Of a stretch of DNA of 57,374 bases, positions 25,825-36,851 are shown piece after piece. The DNA is from Desulfuribacillus alkaliarsenatis (GTDB lineage: Bacteria; Bacillota; Bacilli; Desulfuribacillales; Desulfuribacillaceae). The notes under the pieces were generated by a model. The model worked only from the letters and a program-made list of their open reading frames with translations, had not been told where the DNA came from and searched no databases. The translations under genes and the position numbers were made by a program. The first letter of the stretch is position 1, and each line of letters begins with the position of its first letter. Location: contig NZ_MIJE01000004.1 of assembly GCF_001730225.1 (NCBI RefSeq), positions 1 to 57,374 of the forward strand, given 5' to 3'.

Positions 25825-27720
25825 GTGAACATACTAGACAAAATTGCGGCCCATCGTGAGCAAGAGTCAAAGCTGAAATGGGAAGGCACATTTGCAGATT
25901 ATTTAAAAATTGTAAAAGAGAAGCCACATGTGGCAGATACGGCACATACAAGAATATATAACATGATTGCAGAAGCTGGAATGGAAAAGAAAAATAATAC
26001 AACAGAATACAAATTTTTCAGCAAGGAAATGTTTGGACTAGAAAAAGCAATTGAGAGGTTAGTTGAAGAATATTTTCATTCGGCTGCAAAAAAACTAGAT
26101 GTCCGTAAACGTATATTACTCTTGATGGGGCCAGTTAGTGGTGGTAAATCAACGATTGTCACGATGCTTAAGAAAGGCCTAGAACAATATACACGAACAG
26201 ATAACGGCGCTGTCTATGCTATAAAAGGCTGCCCAATGCATGAAGACCCCCTACATTTAATACCAGCTGAGTTGAGGGATGACTTATATAATGAAATGGG
26301 CATTAAGGTTGAGGGTAACCTCTGTCCAGTTTGTCGTGTGCGCGTAGAGGAAGACTATAAAGGAAAAGTTGAGCAGGTGCTCGTAGAGCGAATTATATTT
26401 TCTGAAGATAACCGTGTTGGTGTAGGCACGTTTAGTCCCTCGGATCCTAAATCGCAGGATATTGCGGATTTAACAGGTAGCATAGATTTCTCGACGATTG
26501 CAGAGTATGGCTCTGAATCTGATCCAAGGGCGTATCGGTTTGACGGTGAGTTGAATAAAGCTAACCGCGGGTTAATGGAATTTCAGGAGATGCTTAAATG
26601 TGATGAGAAGTTTCTCTGGCACTTGTTAAGCTTAACCCAGGAGGGGAACTTCAAGGCTGGCCGCTTTGCCCTAATATCCGCAGATGAACTGATAGTCGCC
26701 CATACAAACGAAGCCGAATATTGGTCATTCATTAGTAATAAAAAGAATGAAGCCTTGCAATCACGGATGATAGTAATGCCGATTCCATACAACCTAAAGG
26801 TTTCAGACGAAGAAAAGATATACGATAAGTTAATTAGGCAAAGTGATATGAGCGATGTTCATATTGCTCCGCATACATTTCGAGCAGCAGGAATATTTTC
26901 GATTCTAAGCCGACTAAAGGATTCAAAAAAGCAAGGTATGGATTTATTGAAGAAAATGCGCTTATATGATGGTGTGGAAGTAGAAGGCTTTAAAGATAAA
27001 GACGTCAAAGAGCTGCAAAACGAATGGATAGATGAAGGTATGACGGGCATTGATCCACGCTACGTAATCAACCGCATTTCAAGTGCTCTAATTAAACGAG
27101 ACACGGAATGCATTAATGCCCTGGATGTATTGCGGGCACTTAAAGAAGGATTAGATCAGCATCCTAGCATATCTAAGGAAGATAGAGACCGCTATCTGAA
27201 CTTCATTGCAGTCGCCCGTAAGGAGTATGATGAATTGGCTAAGAAGGAAGTGCAGAAGGCCTTCGTGTACTCCTATGAAGAATCTGCTAAGACATTATTA
27301 GAAAACTATCTAGATAATGTTGAGGCATACTGTAATTCGCAGAAAATAACAGACCCGATAACTGGGGATGAAATAGATCCAGATGAGAAGCTAATGCGCT
27401 CTATTGAAGAGCAGATAGGCATATCCGAGAACGCAAAGCGTGCATTCCGTGAAGAAATCATGATTCGTATATCTACCTATGCACGGAAAGGCAAGCGCTT
27501 TGACTACCATTCCCACGATCGGCTTCGGGAAGCAATCGAAAAGAAGCTGTTCGTAGATTTGAAGGATGTAGTCAAGATTACCACATCCTCAAAGACTCCC
27601 GATGAGGTCCAGTTGAAAAAAATCAACGAAGTAACAAAGCGTCTAATCGAGGAATATGGCTACTGCTCAATCTGCGCTAATGAGCTATTAAGGTATACGG
27701 GAAGTTTGTTGAATCGGTAA
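25825..27720 (+). CDS. prkA: PrkA serine protein kinase / AAA+ protein
   Basis: This 631-residue protein, the usual PrkA length, has an N-terminal AAA+ domain with Walker A GPVSGGKST and a C-terminal PrkA domain. The N-terminus NILDKIAAHREQESKLKWEGTFADYL matches the family. The GTG at 25825 follows GGAGG with good spacing and gives this N-terminus. The prkA-yhbH-spoVR trio is conserved in spore formers (yeaG-yeaH-ycgB in enterics), and in Bacillus prkA acts in the mother cell. Two unrelated genes separate it from yhbH here. Confidence 0.95.
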   Translation: MNILDKIAAHREQESKLKWEGTFADYLKIVKEKPHVADTAHTRIYNMIAEAGMEKKNNTTEYKFFSKEMFGLEKAIERLVEEYFHSAAKKLDVRKRILLLMGPVSGGKSTIVTMLKKGLEQYTRTDNGAVYAIKGCPMHEDPLHLIPAELRDDLYNEMGIKVEGNLCPVCRVRVEEDYKGKVEQVLVERIIFSEDNRVGVGTFSPSDPKSQDIADLTGSIDFSTIAEYGSESDPRAYRFDGELNKANRGLMEFQEMLKCDEKFLWHLLSLTQEGNFKAGRFALISADELIVAHTNEAEYWSFISNKKNEALQSRMIVMPIPYNLKVSDEEKIYDKLIRQSDMSDVHIAPHTFRAAGIFSILSRLKDSKKQGMDLLKKMRLYDGVEVEGFKDKDVKELQNEWIDEGMTGIDPRYVINRISSALIKRDTECINALDVLRALKEGLDQHPSISKEDRDRYLNFIAVARKEYDELAKKEVQKAFVYSYEESAKTLLENYLDNVEAYCNSQKITDPITGDEIDPDEKLMRSIEEQIGISENAKRAFREEIMIRISTYARKGKRFDYHSHDRLREAIEKKLFVDLKDVVKITTSSKTPDEVQLKKINEVTKRLIEEYGYCSICANELLRYTGSLLNR

Positions 27721-27740
27721 AAAATAAGTGATGGAATAAA

Positions 27741-27773
27741 GGCGGACACATTATATTTGTGTCTGTCTTTTTT
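27741..27773 (+). terminator. Terminator after prkA
   Basis: GGCGGACACA (27741-27750) pairs imperfectly with TGTGTCTGTC (27758-27767), followed by a run of T. It is a reasonable stop for the prkA transcript. Confidence 0.65.
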
Positions 27774-27864
27774 AATGCTGATTAACTTTTCAAACAACTT
27801 TAAGGTATTATTACTAATAGATGCTAGATTACTCTATGGGATTGGATGGGAGATGAAAGATTTT

Positions 27865-29337
27865 ATGAAACAATACGATCTTATTGTTATCGGTGGTGGA
27901 GCAGCTGGTCTTACGGTAGCAGCTGGAGCATCCAGCTTCGGAGCTAAGGTTGCCTTAATTGAAAAGGAGCAACAGCCTGGTGGAGATTGTCTACATTATG
28001 GCTGTGTACCATCAAAGGCATTGTTAGAATCAGCAAAAGAAATATATAACATGAAAAAAGCCGCCAACGAATTTGGGGTTCAAGTGACTGGTGAGATTAA
28101 CTTTTCTCGTGCTAAGCAAAGGGTAGAGGCTGCCAAGAAGATAATTGAAAAGCATGATAGTGTTGAGCGATTTGAAGGACTAGGAGTAGATGTTTATCAT
28201 GGACAAGGCTCCTTTAAAACGAACAAAGAAATAGTCATAAATAACACAAATCAAGAGCCAAAGACTATTTATGGTAAGCGTATAGTCATTGCTACAGGAT
28301 CCCGTCCTTTTATACCTGATATTCCTGGCCTAGAACAAATCGATTATGTTACTAATGAGACCATCTTTGACCTCGAAGAAGCTCCAAAGCGGTTAGTAGT
28401 TATAGGTGGTGGACCGATTGGGTTAGAAATGGCTCAAGCTTTTTCAAGAATTGGTTCACAAGTGACAGTTATTGTGCGCTCAGACAGAATTTTTGCTAAA
28501 GAAGATCAAGAATTAGTCCCATTTGCTACTGAAGCGTTAGCGAAAGAAATAAACTTTCAATTCCTTTCAGAGGTGTACAAGGTAGAGCTACTAGATTAAA
28601 CGAAGAAAACTATGCGTCTTCACATTCAAAGAAAAAGCCAAGAAAGTAACAAAAACTCCCAAGGGCCAACGACAATAGAAGCAGATACGTTGTTAATAGC
28701 GGCTGGAAGAAGGTGCAACATTGAGTCTTTAGGCTTAGAAAAAATAGGGGTACAAATAAAGAATAGTAAAATTGTAGTTAGCGATACCTTACAAACTACT
28801 GCTTCTAATATATATGCCGTAGGTGATGTTATTGGTCATTATCAGTTTACCCATGCTGCTGGGCATGAAGGAAAGGTTGTAATAGCAAATGCGTTATTCG
28901 GTTTAAAGAACAAAGTACGATACGATAATCTTCCTTGGGTAACATATACAGATCCAGAGTTTTATCACGTGGGGTTAACGGAAAATGAGGCCCGTCAACA
29001 ATATGGTAATGACATTGAGGTATACAAGGTGGCTGGGGATGATGTGGACAGATTTGTCACTGACCATTGTACTGATGCGTATCTGAAGATTATCACAAGT
29101 AGCAAAGGGCATATATTAGGAGCCCACGCTGTTGGGAAAGGTGCTAGTAATTGGATGCAAGAGATTGTCTATGCCAAGCAACATGGACATAAACTCGGTA
29201 ACATTTCTAAGGTGATACACCCGTACCCAACACATGGTGCTATCTTGCAAAAAGCAGCTGATCAATATTGGCGCAAAACGTTGTTTTCTGGAACATTACC
29301 GAAAATTGCAAAGAAATATATTCAATGGTTTCGGTAA
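27865..29337 (+). pseudogene. Pyridine nucleotide-disulfide reductase (MerA/Lpd-like), interrupted by one in-frame TAA
   Basis: Two frames, ending at 28599 and resuming at 28600, lie in the same reading frame and together give one complete 490-codon flavoprotein. Seen features are the FAD motif DLIVIGGGAAGLTVAAGA, the redox-active disulfide GGDCLHYGCVPSK, the NAD motif VVIGGGPIGLEMAQAFSRIG before the stop, and FAD-binding AVGDVI plus the dimerisation end HPYPTHGAILQKAADQ after it. The break is a single TAA (28597-28599) following VELLD. One base change from CAA, AAA or GAA explains it. Both halves remain well preserved, so it is a recent mutation, a base error or readthrough. The start at 27865 is preferred to 27853. 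Confidence 0.85.
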
Positions 29338-29443
29338 GAGATAGAAAGTTATATTTCATTTTACCTGGAAATGGTTGATTTCCCCTGTAGGACGAACTAT
29401 TATAGTAGAAACGAGCGTTTTTCATATTTTTCTAATAAAGAAG

Positions 29444-30814
29444 GTGAATGCTATCAATAAGAAAACTTATATAATAACGTTTTTAGTTATATTCGGACTA
29501 GTAGGTGCTGGGTTTATTGCTTTAGCAATGCAAACGGCAGATACTAATGAAAAGAAAGACAATGATTCATACATAGAACAAATCTCATTAGAGAATGCTG
29601 AAAATCTTGAAGAACTAGCCTTAGAAGAACAAGAGCAGGAAGAGATTGAAGTCGAGGAACCGATTAGAACATTACGTATAACCGCAGTTGGAGATTTAAT
29701 GGTCCATAGCCCACAAATCACGGCGGCATATAATCGTGAAACCCAGACATACTCCTACTATGATAATTTCAAGTACGTGAAACCTTATATTGAGCGTGCA
29801 GATATTGCCATCGGAAACCTCGAGACAGTTTTTGCTGGCCCAGAATCAGGCTTCACAGGCTATCCGTTATTTAACACACCTGATGAGTTTGCTGATGCAC
29901 TTAAGTTCGCTGGATTCGATACGATTATAACAACTAATAACCATTCTATCGACAGAGGAAAACAAGGGCTACTAAGAACAATCGATGTTCTAGAGGAAAA
30001 GGGCTTTGATTTTGTTGGTACACGGCGCAATAAGGATGAACAAAGCTACATCGTTAAAAACGTTAATGATATTAATGTAGGGATTACAGCGTATACATAT
30101 GAGACGCCAATGGTTAACAATCGAAAAGCAATAAATGGGATACTAATGAATAACGAGCTAGCAGCATTGATAGACAGCTTTAGCTACGAGAGACTCGATG
30201 AGGATTTAGCTAAGATGGAAGAACGCATCATGAAGCTACAAAATGCAGGCTCTGACTTAATTGTAGTTTACCTACACTGGGGTAATGAATACGCAACAAC
30301 GCCGAATCACTACCAGAGAAGGATAGCAAGTGAACTGGCTGCATACGGGGCAGATATTATCATCGGCAGCCATCCCCATGTAATTCAACCCTATGAAATT
30401 ATATATAATGAAAATCGTGGGACAGAAACAGTAGTATTCTATTCTCTAGGTAATTTTATTTCAAACCAAAGGGTAGAGTATTTAGGGACTTATCTTACTG
30501 AAAACGGAATTATAGTGAATATAGATATTGAGAAGAACAAAGATGGGACAAGTATTCAAGGAATATCATACACTCCGACTTGGGTACACAAATACAGAAA
30601 AGATGGAGTAAATCAATATGATATATTACCACTACCAGATGCTATACAGGATATAGAAGCCTTTAATTTACAGGAAAACAAGCTGCAGAGAGTAACTAAC
30701 GCAAAAGCATCTACAGGTGAGATAATCACCAGTGAGAGCAGCGGAAGGCTATACTTAGAAGCGTTTTTAGAGCAGGAAGAATTATATAACATATCAGAAG
30801 TCTCTACTCAGTAA
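29444..30814 (+). CDS. CapA / PgsA-family metallophosphatase-like exported protein
   Basis: This protein of about 456 residues has an N-terminal membrane or signal segment ([24 protein letters not shown]), an acidic linker, then a CapA domain with [46 protein letters not shown] and SLGNFISNQ, which are the metal and active-site motifs. The family is linked to poly-gamma-glutamate or capsule synthesis, although many members have unknown roles. The start is uncertain: a GTG at 29444 is used, because the ribosome-site-like AAAGAAGG lies just before it. It is inserted between prkA and yhbH. Confidence 0.82.
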   Translation: MNAINKKTYIITFLVIFGLVGAGFIALAMQTADTNEKKDNDSYIEQISLENAENLEELALEEQEQEEIEVEEPIRTLRITAVGDLMVHSPQITAAYNRETQTYSYYDNFKYVKPYIERADIAIGNLETVFAGPESGFTGYPLFNTPDEFADALKFAGFDTIITTNNHSIDRGKQGLLRTIDVLEEKGFDFVGTRRNKDEQSYIVKNVNDINVGITAYTYETPMVNNRKAINGILMNNELAALIDSFSYERLDEDLAKMEERIMKLQNAGSDLIVVYLHWGNEYATTPNHYQRRIASELAAYGADIIIGSHPHVIQPYEIIYNENRGTETVVFYSLGNFISNQRVEYLGTYLTENGIIVNIDIEKNKDGTSIQGISYTPTWVHKYRKDGVNQYDILPLPDAIQDIEAFNLQENKLQRVTNAKASTGEIITSESSGRLYLEAFLEQEELYNISEVSTQ

Positions 30815-30909
30815 TGGGTAGGGCTTTTTTTTGCCAAGAAACATTTGCATTATCACGCATACATATAGATATAAGAAAGCTTAGTAGGTTCCTGGGGGTG
30901 AATTTCTAT

Positions 30910-32076
30910 ATGAATGAACGCTTATTTATCCTTTCAAAAGACGATTGGTCACTACACCGCAAAGGATATCTCGATCAATCAAGACATCAGGAAAAAGTAA
31001 AGGAAGCCATCAAGAAGAATATCCCAGACTTAATTACGGAAGAGTCAATTATTATGTCTAGGGGTAAGGACGTTGTCAAAATTCCGATTCGCTCCTTAGA
31101 TGAATTTCGTTTTCGTTATAACTTTAATAAACAACAGCATACAGGGCAGGGTGATGGCAAAAGCAATGTTGGAGACGTTATAGCCAAGGACCAAGCTGGT
31201 AGACCCGCTAATGGAACCAGTAAAGGTGATGGCGCTGGCGAACAACCTGGTGTTGACTACTATGAGGCTGAGGTTTCCGTGGATGAATTAGAAGAAATCA
31301 TATTTAAAGACTTAGAGCTACCGAACTTAGAGCAAAAGGAGAATCAACAGATTACAGTTGATGACATTCGGTTCAATGACATTCGCAAAAAAGGCTTAAC
31401 AGGAAATATTGATAAAAAGCGTACAATAATTGAAAATCTAAAACGAAATGCGAGAAATGGCAAAGCTGAAATCGGCAACATATCAATTGATGACCTGCGC
31501 TATAAAACCTGGGAAGAAATCATTATCCCGCACTCTAACGCAGTCATTATAGCAATGATGGATACCAGTGGAAGTATGGGACAATTCGAGAAGTATATTG
31601 CCCGCAGCTTTTTCTTCTGGATGCTCCGATTTCTCCGTACCCGCTATGAGAAAGTAGAAATTGTATTTATTGCACATCACACAGAAGCGAAAATTGTGAC
31701 TGAGGAAGAGTTTTTCACCAAAGGCGAAAGCGGTGGTACCATTTGCTCTTCAGCCTATCGGTTAGCCTTAGAGCTTATCCACTCAAAATACAACCCTGCA
31801 CGCTATAATCTATATCCTATACATTTTTCCGATGGAGACAATCTAACATCTGATAACGAACGTTGTATTCAATATGTGAAAGAGCTAATGGAACTTAGTA
31901 GTATGTTTGGATACGGTGAGGTGAATCAATATAATCGCCATTCCAGCTTAATGACTGTATATAATCACATGGAGCATAAGAAATTCCGTAAGGCAGTGAT
32001 CAGGGAACGTCCCGATGTTCATAAAGCCTTGAAAACTATGTTTAGTAAGCAGGAGGTGACTGCCATTGAACGATAA
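30910..32076 (+). CDS. yhbH: YhbH/DUF444 sporulation protein
   Basis: This 388-residue protein has a disordered Gly/Asp-rich stretch (about residues 75-120) and a C-terminal von Willebrand A-like domain with the MIDAS-type DTSGSMG. The start at 30910 ([19 protein letters not shown]) follows GGGGGTG and gives the usual length. YhbH works with PrkA and SpoVR in the conserved sporulation cluster. Its end overlaps the spoVR start by 11 bases, with the spoVR ribosome site inside it. Confidence 0.93.
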   Translation: MNERLFILSKDDWSLHRKGYLDQSRHQEKVKEAIKKNIPDLITEESIIMSRGKDVVKIPIRSLDEFRFRYNFNKQQHTGQGDGKSNVGDVIAKDQAGRPANGTSKGDGAGEQPGVDYYEAEVSVDELEEIIFKDLELPNLEQKENQQITVDDIRFNDIRKKGLTGNIDKKRTIIENLKRNARNGKAEIGNISIDDLRYKTWEEIIIPHSNAVIIAMMDTSGSMGQFEKYIARSFFFWMLRFLRTRYEKVEIVFIAHHTEAKIVTEEEFFTKGESGGTICSSAYRLALELIHSKYNPARYNLYPIHFSDGDNLTSDNERCIQYVKELMELSSMFGYGEVNQYNRHSSLMTVYNHMEHKKFRKAVIRERPDVHKALKTMFSKQEVTAIER

Positions 32077-32905
32077 GGAAATGATTCAGTTAGAACAAGC
32101 TATTCAGGACATTATGGATATAGCAAATAGCTTTGGTCTAGATTATTTTCCAATGCAATATGAGGTCTGTCCAGCAGACATAATATATACAATTGCTGCT
32201 TATGGAATGCCTACACGCTTTTCACACTGGAGCTTCGGTAAATCCTTTCATCGTATGAAGCTACAATACGATTTCAACCTCAATAGAATCTATGAGCTCG
32301 TAGTCAACTCCAACCCTTGCTATGCATTTCTCCTAGACGGGAATAACTTAATTCAAAACAAACTAGTATCAGCCCATGTGTTAGGACATAGTGATTTTTT
32401 CAAAAATAACAATAGATTCCGTAATACATCTAGGAATATGATAGAAAGCATGTCAGTAGCAGCAGAAAGAATTAGAAGCTATGAACTAGAGTACGGTATT
32501 CAAACGGTGGAAGAATTCCTTGACTCGGTAATATCCATACAAGAACACATCGACCCAACTCTATTTAGAAATACTAACAAGAATAATAGTGCAAATGAGC
32601 ATGTGAATAAAAAGAAGTCAGAGCTAACAAGTTCTGCGAGAGCTACAGAATATGACGACCTTTGGGAATTAGACGATAGACAGTATGAAAAAGAAAACAA
32701 TGACAGAAAACCAAGGCTAAGCGCCTGTAAGAAATTTAATAAAGAAGTAACAGAGAAAGACTTACTATACTTTATTATGGAGAACAGTAAAATACTAGAG
32801 CCATGGCAGAAGGATATCATCTCTATTATACGCGATGAAATGCTCTATTTCTGGCCACAGATAGAAACGAAAATCATGAACGAAGGCTGGGCTTCCTTCT
32901 CCTAA
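32066..32905 (+). pseudogene. spoVR: spoVR, 5' part, interrupted by a 16.4-kb element
   Basis: SpoVR functions in spore cortex formation. This part encodes residues 1-277 from a TTG start behind AGGAGGTGA, with typical SpoVR sequence ([35 protein letters not shown]-type helix, [31 protein letters not shown]). The frame then enters foreign DNA and stops two codons later (SFS-stop). The rest of SpoVR resumes at 49260. Joining 32897 to 49260 across the 20-base repeat gives [19 protein letters not shown] in frame, and a total of 466 residues, the normal family length. It is therefore a cleanly split gene that looks repairable rather than a decayed one. Confidence 0.95.
32878..32897 (+). repeat. 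Left 20-bp direct repeat / attachment core
   Basis: GAACGAAGGCTGGGCTTCCT ends the native spoVR sequence. The identical sequence begins the native 3' part at 49240. The segment 32890-32907 forms one arm of the inverted repeat seen in the joined element ends. Confidence 0.95.
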
Positions 32906-33347
32906 GGTGCTTAAATTGTTTTAGATTATTCATATTATAGCATAAAACAAAAGATTCAAATAACTATTGTTATGTAATAACAAGCTCGACGATATGATAT
33001 TTAATCTGAATAACTAGCTTTAAATGACTGTTCATTCAATATTGCTAGTTAAATATAAATCTTCCAAAACTTATATAGATCTGTTAACAAGTCACAATAT
33101 TAATATGGGAATAATGTTACGTGAATATTTCAAACATTCAAGAGAACTGAAAATTAGTTCTTCTTTTTTATTGGCAAATTGTGTATGGTAATGTTAAAAT
33201 TTAAAAAAACATTGCTATTTGACAATTTTCAACATTTTTCGAGAAAGGAAAACGGAAATTTTTGTTGAAGAGACTATGATAGAGATAAGATGTTTCTAGA
33301 AATATTTCGAGAGGTTAAAAAATGAGGAAAGAAGGAAGTGTTAAGTA
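32906..33347. other. AT-rich non-coding left end of the element (442 bp)
   Basis: I see no supported gene here. The stretch is about 75 percent A+T. A TTGACA (near 33218) could be a -35 box for the helicase gene, but no convincing -10 box sits at the right distance. Confidence 0.4.
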
Positions 33348-35957
33348 ATGGGGTTTAGAATAAAAACTAGGGAAAATGTAAACTTTGATACTCCTCAAGA
33401 AATGTATAAAGACAATAAGAAAAGGAAAATTAATGGACCTCTAGATTATCAATCGAAAATGATAGATCAATATATGGAAAAAGATGTAATTAACAAAAAA
33501 GATATCGCAATAGAGTTACCTACTGGTAGTGGTAAAACACTAATAGGATTATTGATAGGAGAATATAGAAGAAGAAAAAACAAGGAAAAAGTTGTATATT
33601 TATGTCCTAATAACCAATTGGTTTATCAAGTGGTTGACAGAGCTACAAACGTATATGGAATAAAAGTTCATGGCTTTACTGGTAGTATTAGAAATTATAA
33701 TCCTGATTCAGTATCAGCGTATAATAGAGCTGAAACAATTGCTATAACTAATTATAGTAGTCTTTTTAATAATAATTCTTTTTTTAGTGATGCAGATATT
33801 ATTTTATTAGATGATGCACATAGTTGTGAAAATTATATTGCCAGTGTTTGGTCATTAGAAATATCCCGCACTAAACATGTCGAGCTTTATTGTTCTATGG
33901 TAGAAAACTTGAAAGATGTACTTGAAGAAACTCTATATAATAGAATGGTTAATAATAATCCTATGGCGCAAGATATTTATTGGTGTGATAAATTACCTAA
34001 TGTACAATTTATTGGTAAAGCAAATGAGCTTTCGCCTATTATTGAAGAATATGTACAAGAAACGAATTTGTGGTATTCATGGGAAAAAATTAAACATAAT
34101 TTGCACGCATGTAATATGTATTTGAGCTGGGGAGGAATATTGATAAGACCTTATATACCGCCTACTTTGACGCATCACCCATTTGAACAGGCGAAACAAA
34201 GAATATACATGTCAGCTACTTTAGGTAAAAGTGGTGAATTAGAGCGTATTACAGGAGTAAAAAACATTAAAAGATTAAAGATGGTAGCGGAATGGGATAA
34301 AAAAAGTATTGGGAGAAGATTTTTTATATTTCCTAATGCTTCGTTTTCACATGAAATGAATATGGAAGTATTATTAATGATTAAAAAAATGACAAATAGA
34401 ATGCTAGTCTTGGTTCAAGATGATAACAGAGTTAAATCTCTTCAAAAGATATTTAATGATAATACAAATTCGGAAGTATTTTCTAGTAGAGACATTGAAA
34501 AATCGACCGATGAATTTGTCAAATCTCAGGATGGAGTAGCTATATTAGCAAATAGATATGACGGAATTGATTTAGATGGGGATAAATGTAACATGTTAAT
34601 AATCGGCGATCTTCCATCGGCTACCCATTTACAGGAAAAGTTTATTACTAGCAGAATGGCTGCTTCAGTTTTATTTAATGAAAGAATAAGAACAAGAATA
34701 ATACAAGCGATTGGTAGATGCACACGCTCTGATGTTGATTATGCAGCTGTATGTATATTTGGTAATGAACTTGAAAACTCATTAATTTCACCAAAAAAAA
34801 TTACTCATTATCACCCTGAATTAAGAGCCGAGTTAGATTTTGGGTACGAGCAATCAACTAATCATGATTCTATTGATAGCTTTCTAGGACTATTAAAGTT
34901 ATTTTTTGAACGAGGGCCTGAATGGGAAGAAGCTGAAGCCCAAATTATTAATATGAGAGATGAAATTATTGAATCAAATACTTTAAATATTGAAAGCAAA
35001 GACTTTGAAAAATTAAGATTATCATCTGCACACGAAGTAGAATATCAATATGCTTTATGGAAAGAAGATTATGAAGAAGCGTTAAAACAAGTAGATATTA
35101 TTATTTCTATACTTTCTGGTGACACTTTAAAAGGGTATAAAGGTTTTTGGAACTATATGGGAGGATATATAGCTAATCAGATTTATAAAAAAGGTTTAGA
35201 TAATTACTATGAAGTTTCAAGAAGCTATTTTAAAGAGGCCTCAAACTCCACAAAGTCGATTAATTGGTTTAATAAAATATTAGACCGAAGGGAAGTTAAT
35301 ATTACACAGCACAACGATTTAGGTATAGTAGACGTTATAGAGAGAATAGAACTACAAATCGTTCGTGATGGAATTAAACATAGTGGTAATTTTGAAAGAA
35401 AAGCAAAAGAAATTCTTGAACTATTAAAGAGTGATGATGGAAACGATTTTGAAAGAGGGCATAAAGAACTAGGTACACTACTTGGATATCATTCAGATAA
35501 TTCTAACGGTCAGGCAGATCCAGATCCTTGGTGGATATTAAATGATAAATTATGTATTGTTTCTGAAGATAAAATATATAAAGAAGAAATAAAAAAAATA
35601 CCAGTAAAACATGTAAGACAAGCTATCACCCATGAAAATTGGATAAGAGATAAGATAGATATATTGAAAAGAGATGCGATTATAGAAACTATAATGATAA
35701 CGAATGCTGATAAAATTGAAGAAGCAGCATCAATACATGGCAAAAATATTTGGTATATTAACAGAGACGAATATGTTAATTGGGCAAGGAAAGCTATTGA
35801 GGCGATACGAAAGTTGCGCAGATGCTTTTTGGAGTCGGGTGATTTGCTATGGCGAATAGAAGCAGAAAAAATTCTTAATGAAGAACAAGTATCACCACTA
35901 GATTATTTAGAGTTTATTAAGAAAAAGAGATTATCAGAATTAATTAAAAATGAGTAA
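33348..35957 (+). CDS. Superfamily 2 DEAD/DEAH-type helicase, putative defence protein
   Basis: This 869-residue protein has Walker A at residues 58-64 (PTGSGKT), a DDAH box at 155-158, SAT at 289-291 and motif VI QAIGRCTRS at 453-461. The last two recall XPD/DinG-like or restriction-type SF2 helicases. No iron-sulfur Cys set is evident. The C-terminal third (about 510-869) is helical, acidic and basic by turns, with no named domain that I recognise. It is followed after 48 bases by a HEPN-type gene and then a tRNA-like RNA, so the three may form one module. It is strongly AT-rich compared with the chromosome genes. Confidence 0.8.
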   Translation: MGFRIKTRENVNFDTPQEMYKDNKKRKINGPLDYQSKMIDQYMEKDVINKKDIAIELPTGSGKTLIGLLIGEYRRRKNKEKVVYLCPNNQLVYQVVDRATNVYGIKVHGFTGSIRNYNPDSVSAYNRAETIAITNYSSLFNNNSFFSDADIILLDDAHSCENYIASVWSLEISRTKHVELYCSMVENLKDVLEETLYNRMVNNNPMAQDIYWCDKLPNVQFIGKANELSPIIEEYVQETNLWYSWEKIKHNLHACNMYLSWGGILIRPYIPPTLTHHPFEQAKQRIYMSATLGKSGELERITGVKNIKRLKMVAEWDKKSIGRRFFIFPNASFSHEMNMEVLLMIKKMTNRMLVLVQDDNRVKSLQKIFNDNTNSEVFSSRDIEKSTDEFVKSQDGVAILANRYDGIDLDGDKCNMLIIGDLPSATHLQEKFITSRMAASVLFNERIRTRIIQAIGRCTRSDVDYAAVCIFGNELENSLISPKKITHYHPELRAELDFGYEQSTNHDSIDSFLGLLKLFFERGPEWEEAEAQIINMRDEIIESNTLNIESKDFEKLRLSSAHEVEYQYALWKEDYEEALKQVDIIISILSGDTLKGYKGFWNYMGGYIANQIYKKGLDNYYEVSRSYFKEASNSTKSINWFNKILDRREVNITQHNDLGIVDVIERIELQIVRDGIKHSGNFERKAKEILELLKSDDGNDFERGHKELGTLLGYHSDNSNGQADPDPWWILNDKLCIVSEDKIYKEEIKKIPVKHVRQAITHENWIRDKIDILKRDAIIETIMITNADKIEEAASIHGKNIWYINRDEYVNWARKAIEAIRKLRRCFLESGDLLWRIEAEKILNEEQVSPLDYLEFIKKKRLSELIKNE

Positions 35958-36005
35958 TACAATATAGCATTTTTCATAAATTAGTTAAACAGCAGGTGGT
36001 GCAAA

Positions 36006-36851
36006 ATGGATAAATATCGCAGTCCGTATTTTCGAATTTTTAACAAAAACATATCTGTCCTTAATAATAATCTATGTTTCTATTTGTTTGTTATGAAACA
36101 GTTTGAAAAAAACACAAAAAATGGTTTAATTAATAAAGAGACAAAGTTTATTAGTGAGTTGTTTAAAGAAAATATGTATAGTAAATCTATAAATGTTAAA
36201 GTGAAAGATTTAGAGACTGAGATAAAAAATTACGAACGAACAATGTTATGTGGTATTTTTATTCATATGTATTCATATTTAGATTTTTTTTTAGAACAAT
36301 ATGAACAAATGTTTAAAGATATAAAAGTTGATGAAGGTGAAAAAACTAGTAGGTTACAAGCTTTACTAAATAGAATTGATAAGAATCTTAAAGAAGATGA
36401 TATTTTTGATGATAGTTTTCTGTACACATTAAAGTATATAAGACTAAGAAGAAATAGAATTATTCATGATAATGGTCAGAATTCTAAAGATATTGCTTTC
36501 ATTATTCGTTATAAAGGAGAAAAAATAGTAGATTATTGGCAAAACAAGCTTCCTAAAAATGTTATAGATTTCCGATCTGAGAATCTTTCTTATTTTACTC
36601 ATGATGAATTGATAGGATATTTTAATATCTCAAGATTAATGTGTAAGGAAATCGATAATAAACTTCTTAAACATTCAAATCGAATTTTTATATTAGATGA
36701 GTGTTTGAATCAGTTTTTACAACAAAAACTTACTAAGTATCCACCAAAGATTTTTAGTAGAAAGTTTTCTAAATTTTCTACTGATTCATTTGGAATAAAA
36801 TTTACTAAAGACGAATTAGAAAGTTGTTATAATAAATATATTGGGGTGTAG
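36006..36851 (+). CDS. HEPN-like protein (putative RNase / abortive-infection effector)
   Basis: This 281-residue helical protein carries RLRRNRIIHDNG, in which R149-N150-xxx-H154 matches the RNxxxH active-site motif of HEPN ribonucleases. Upstream, TMLCGIFIHMYSYLDFFLEQYE resembles the first long HEPN helices. Many HEPN toxins cut tRNA, often in the anticodon loop. The ATG follows AGCAGGTGGTGC. Its last codons (ATT GGG GTG TAG) are also the first bases of a tRNA-like gene, so the mRNA end and that RNA overlap. The role as an RNase is inferred from the motif only. Confidence 0.6.
   Translation: MDKYRSPYFRIFNKNISVLNNNLCFYLFVMKQFEKNTKNGLINKETKFISELFKENMYSKSINVKVKDLETEIKNYERTMLCGIFIHMYSYLDFFLEQYEQMFKDIKVDEGEKTSRLQALLNRIDKNLKEDDIFDDSFLYTLKYIRLRRNRIIHDNGQNSKDIAFIIRYKGEKIVDYWQNKLPKNVIDFRSENLSYFTHDELIGYFNISRLMCKEIDNKLLKHSNRIFILDECLNQFLQQKLTKYPPKIFSRKFSKFSTDSFGIKFTKDELESCYNKYIGV

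Noticed and set aside
30836-30866. A sigma-E promoter before yhbH (CATACATA)
   Set aside because: The -10-like element is acceptable, but no -35-like element lies at the right spacing.
32066-32905. Plain decay of spoVR into a pseudogene
   Set aside because: Both halves are intact and join in frame across a perfect repeat. Decay would not leave this.
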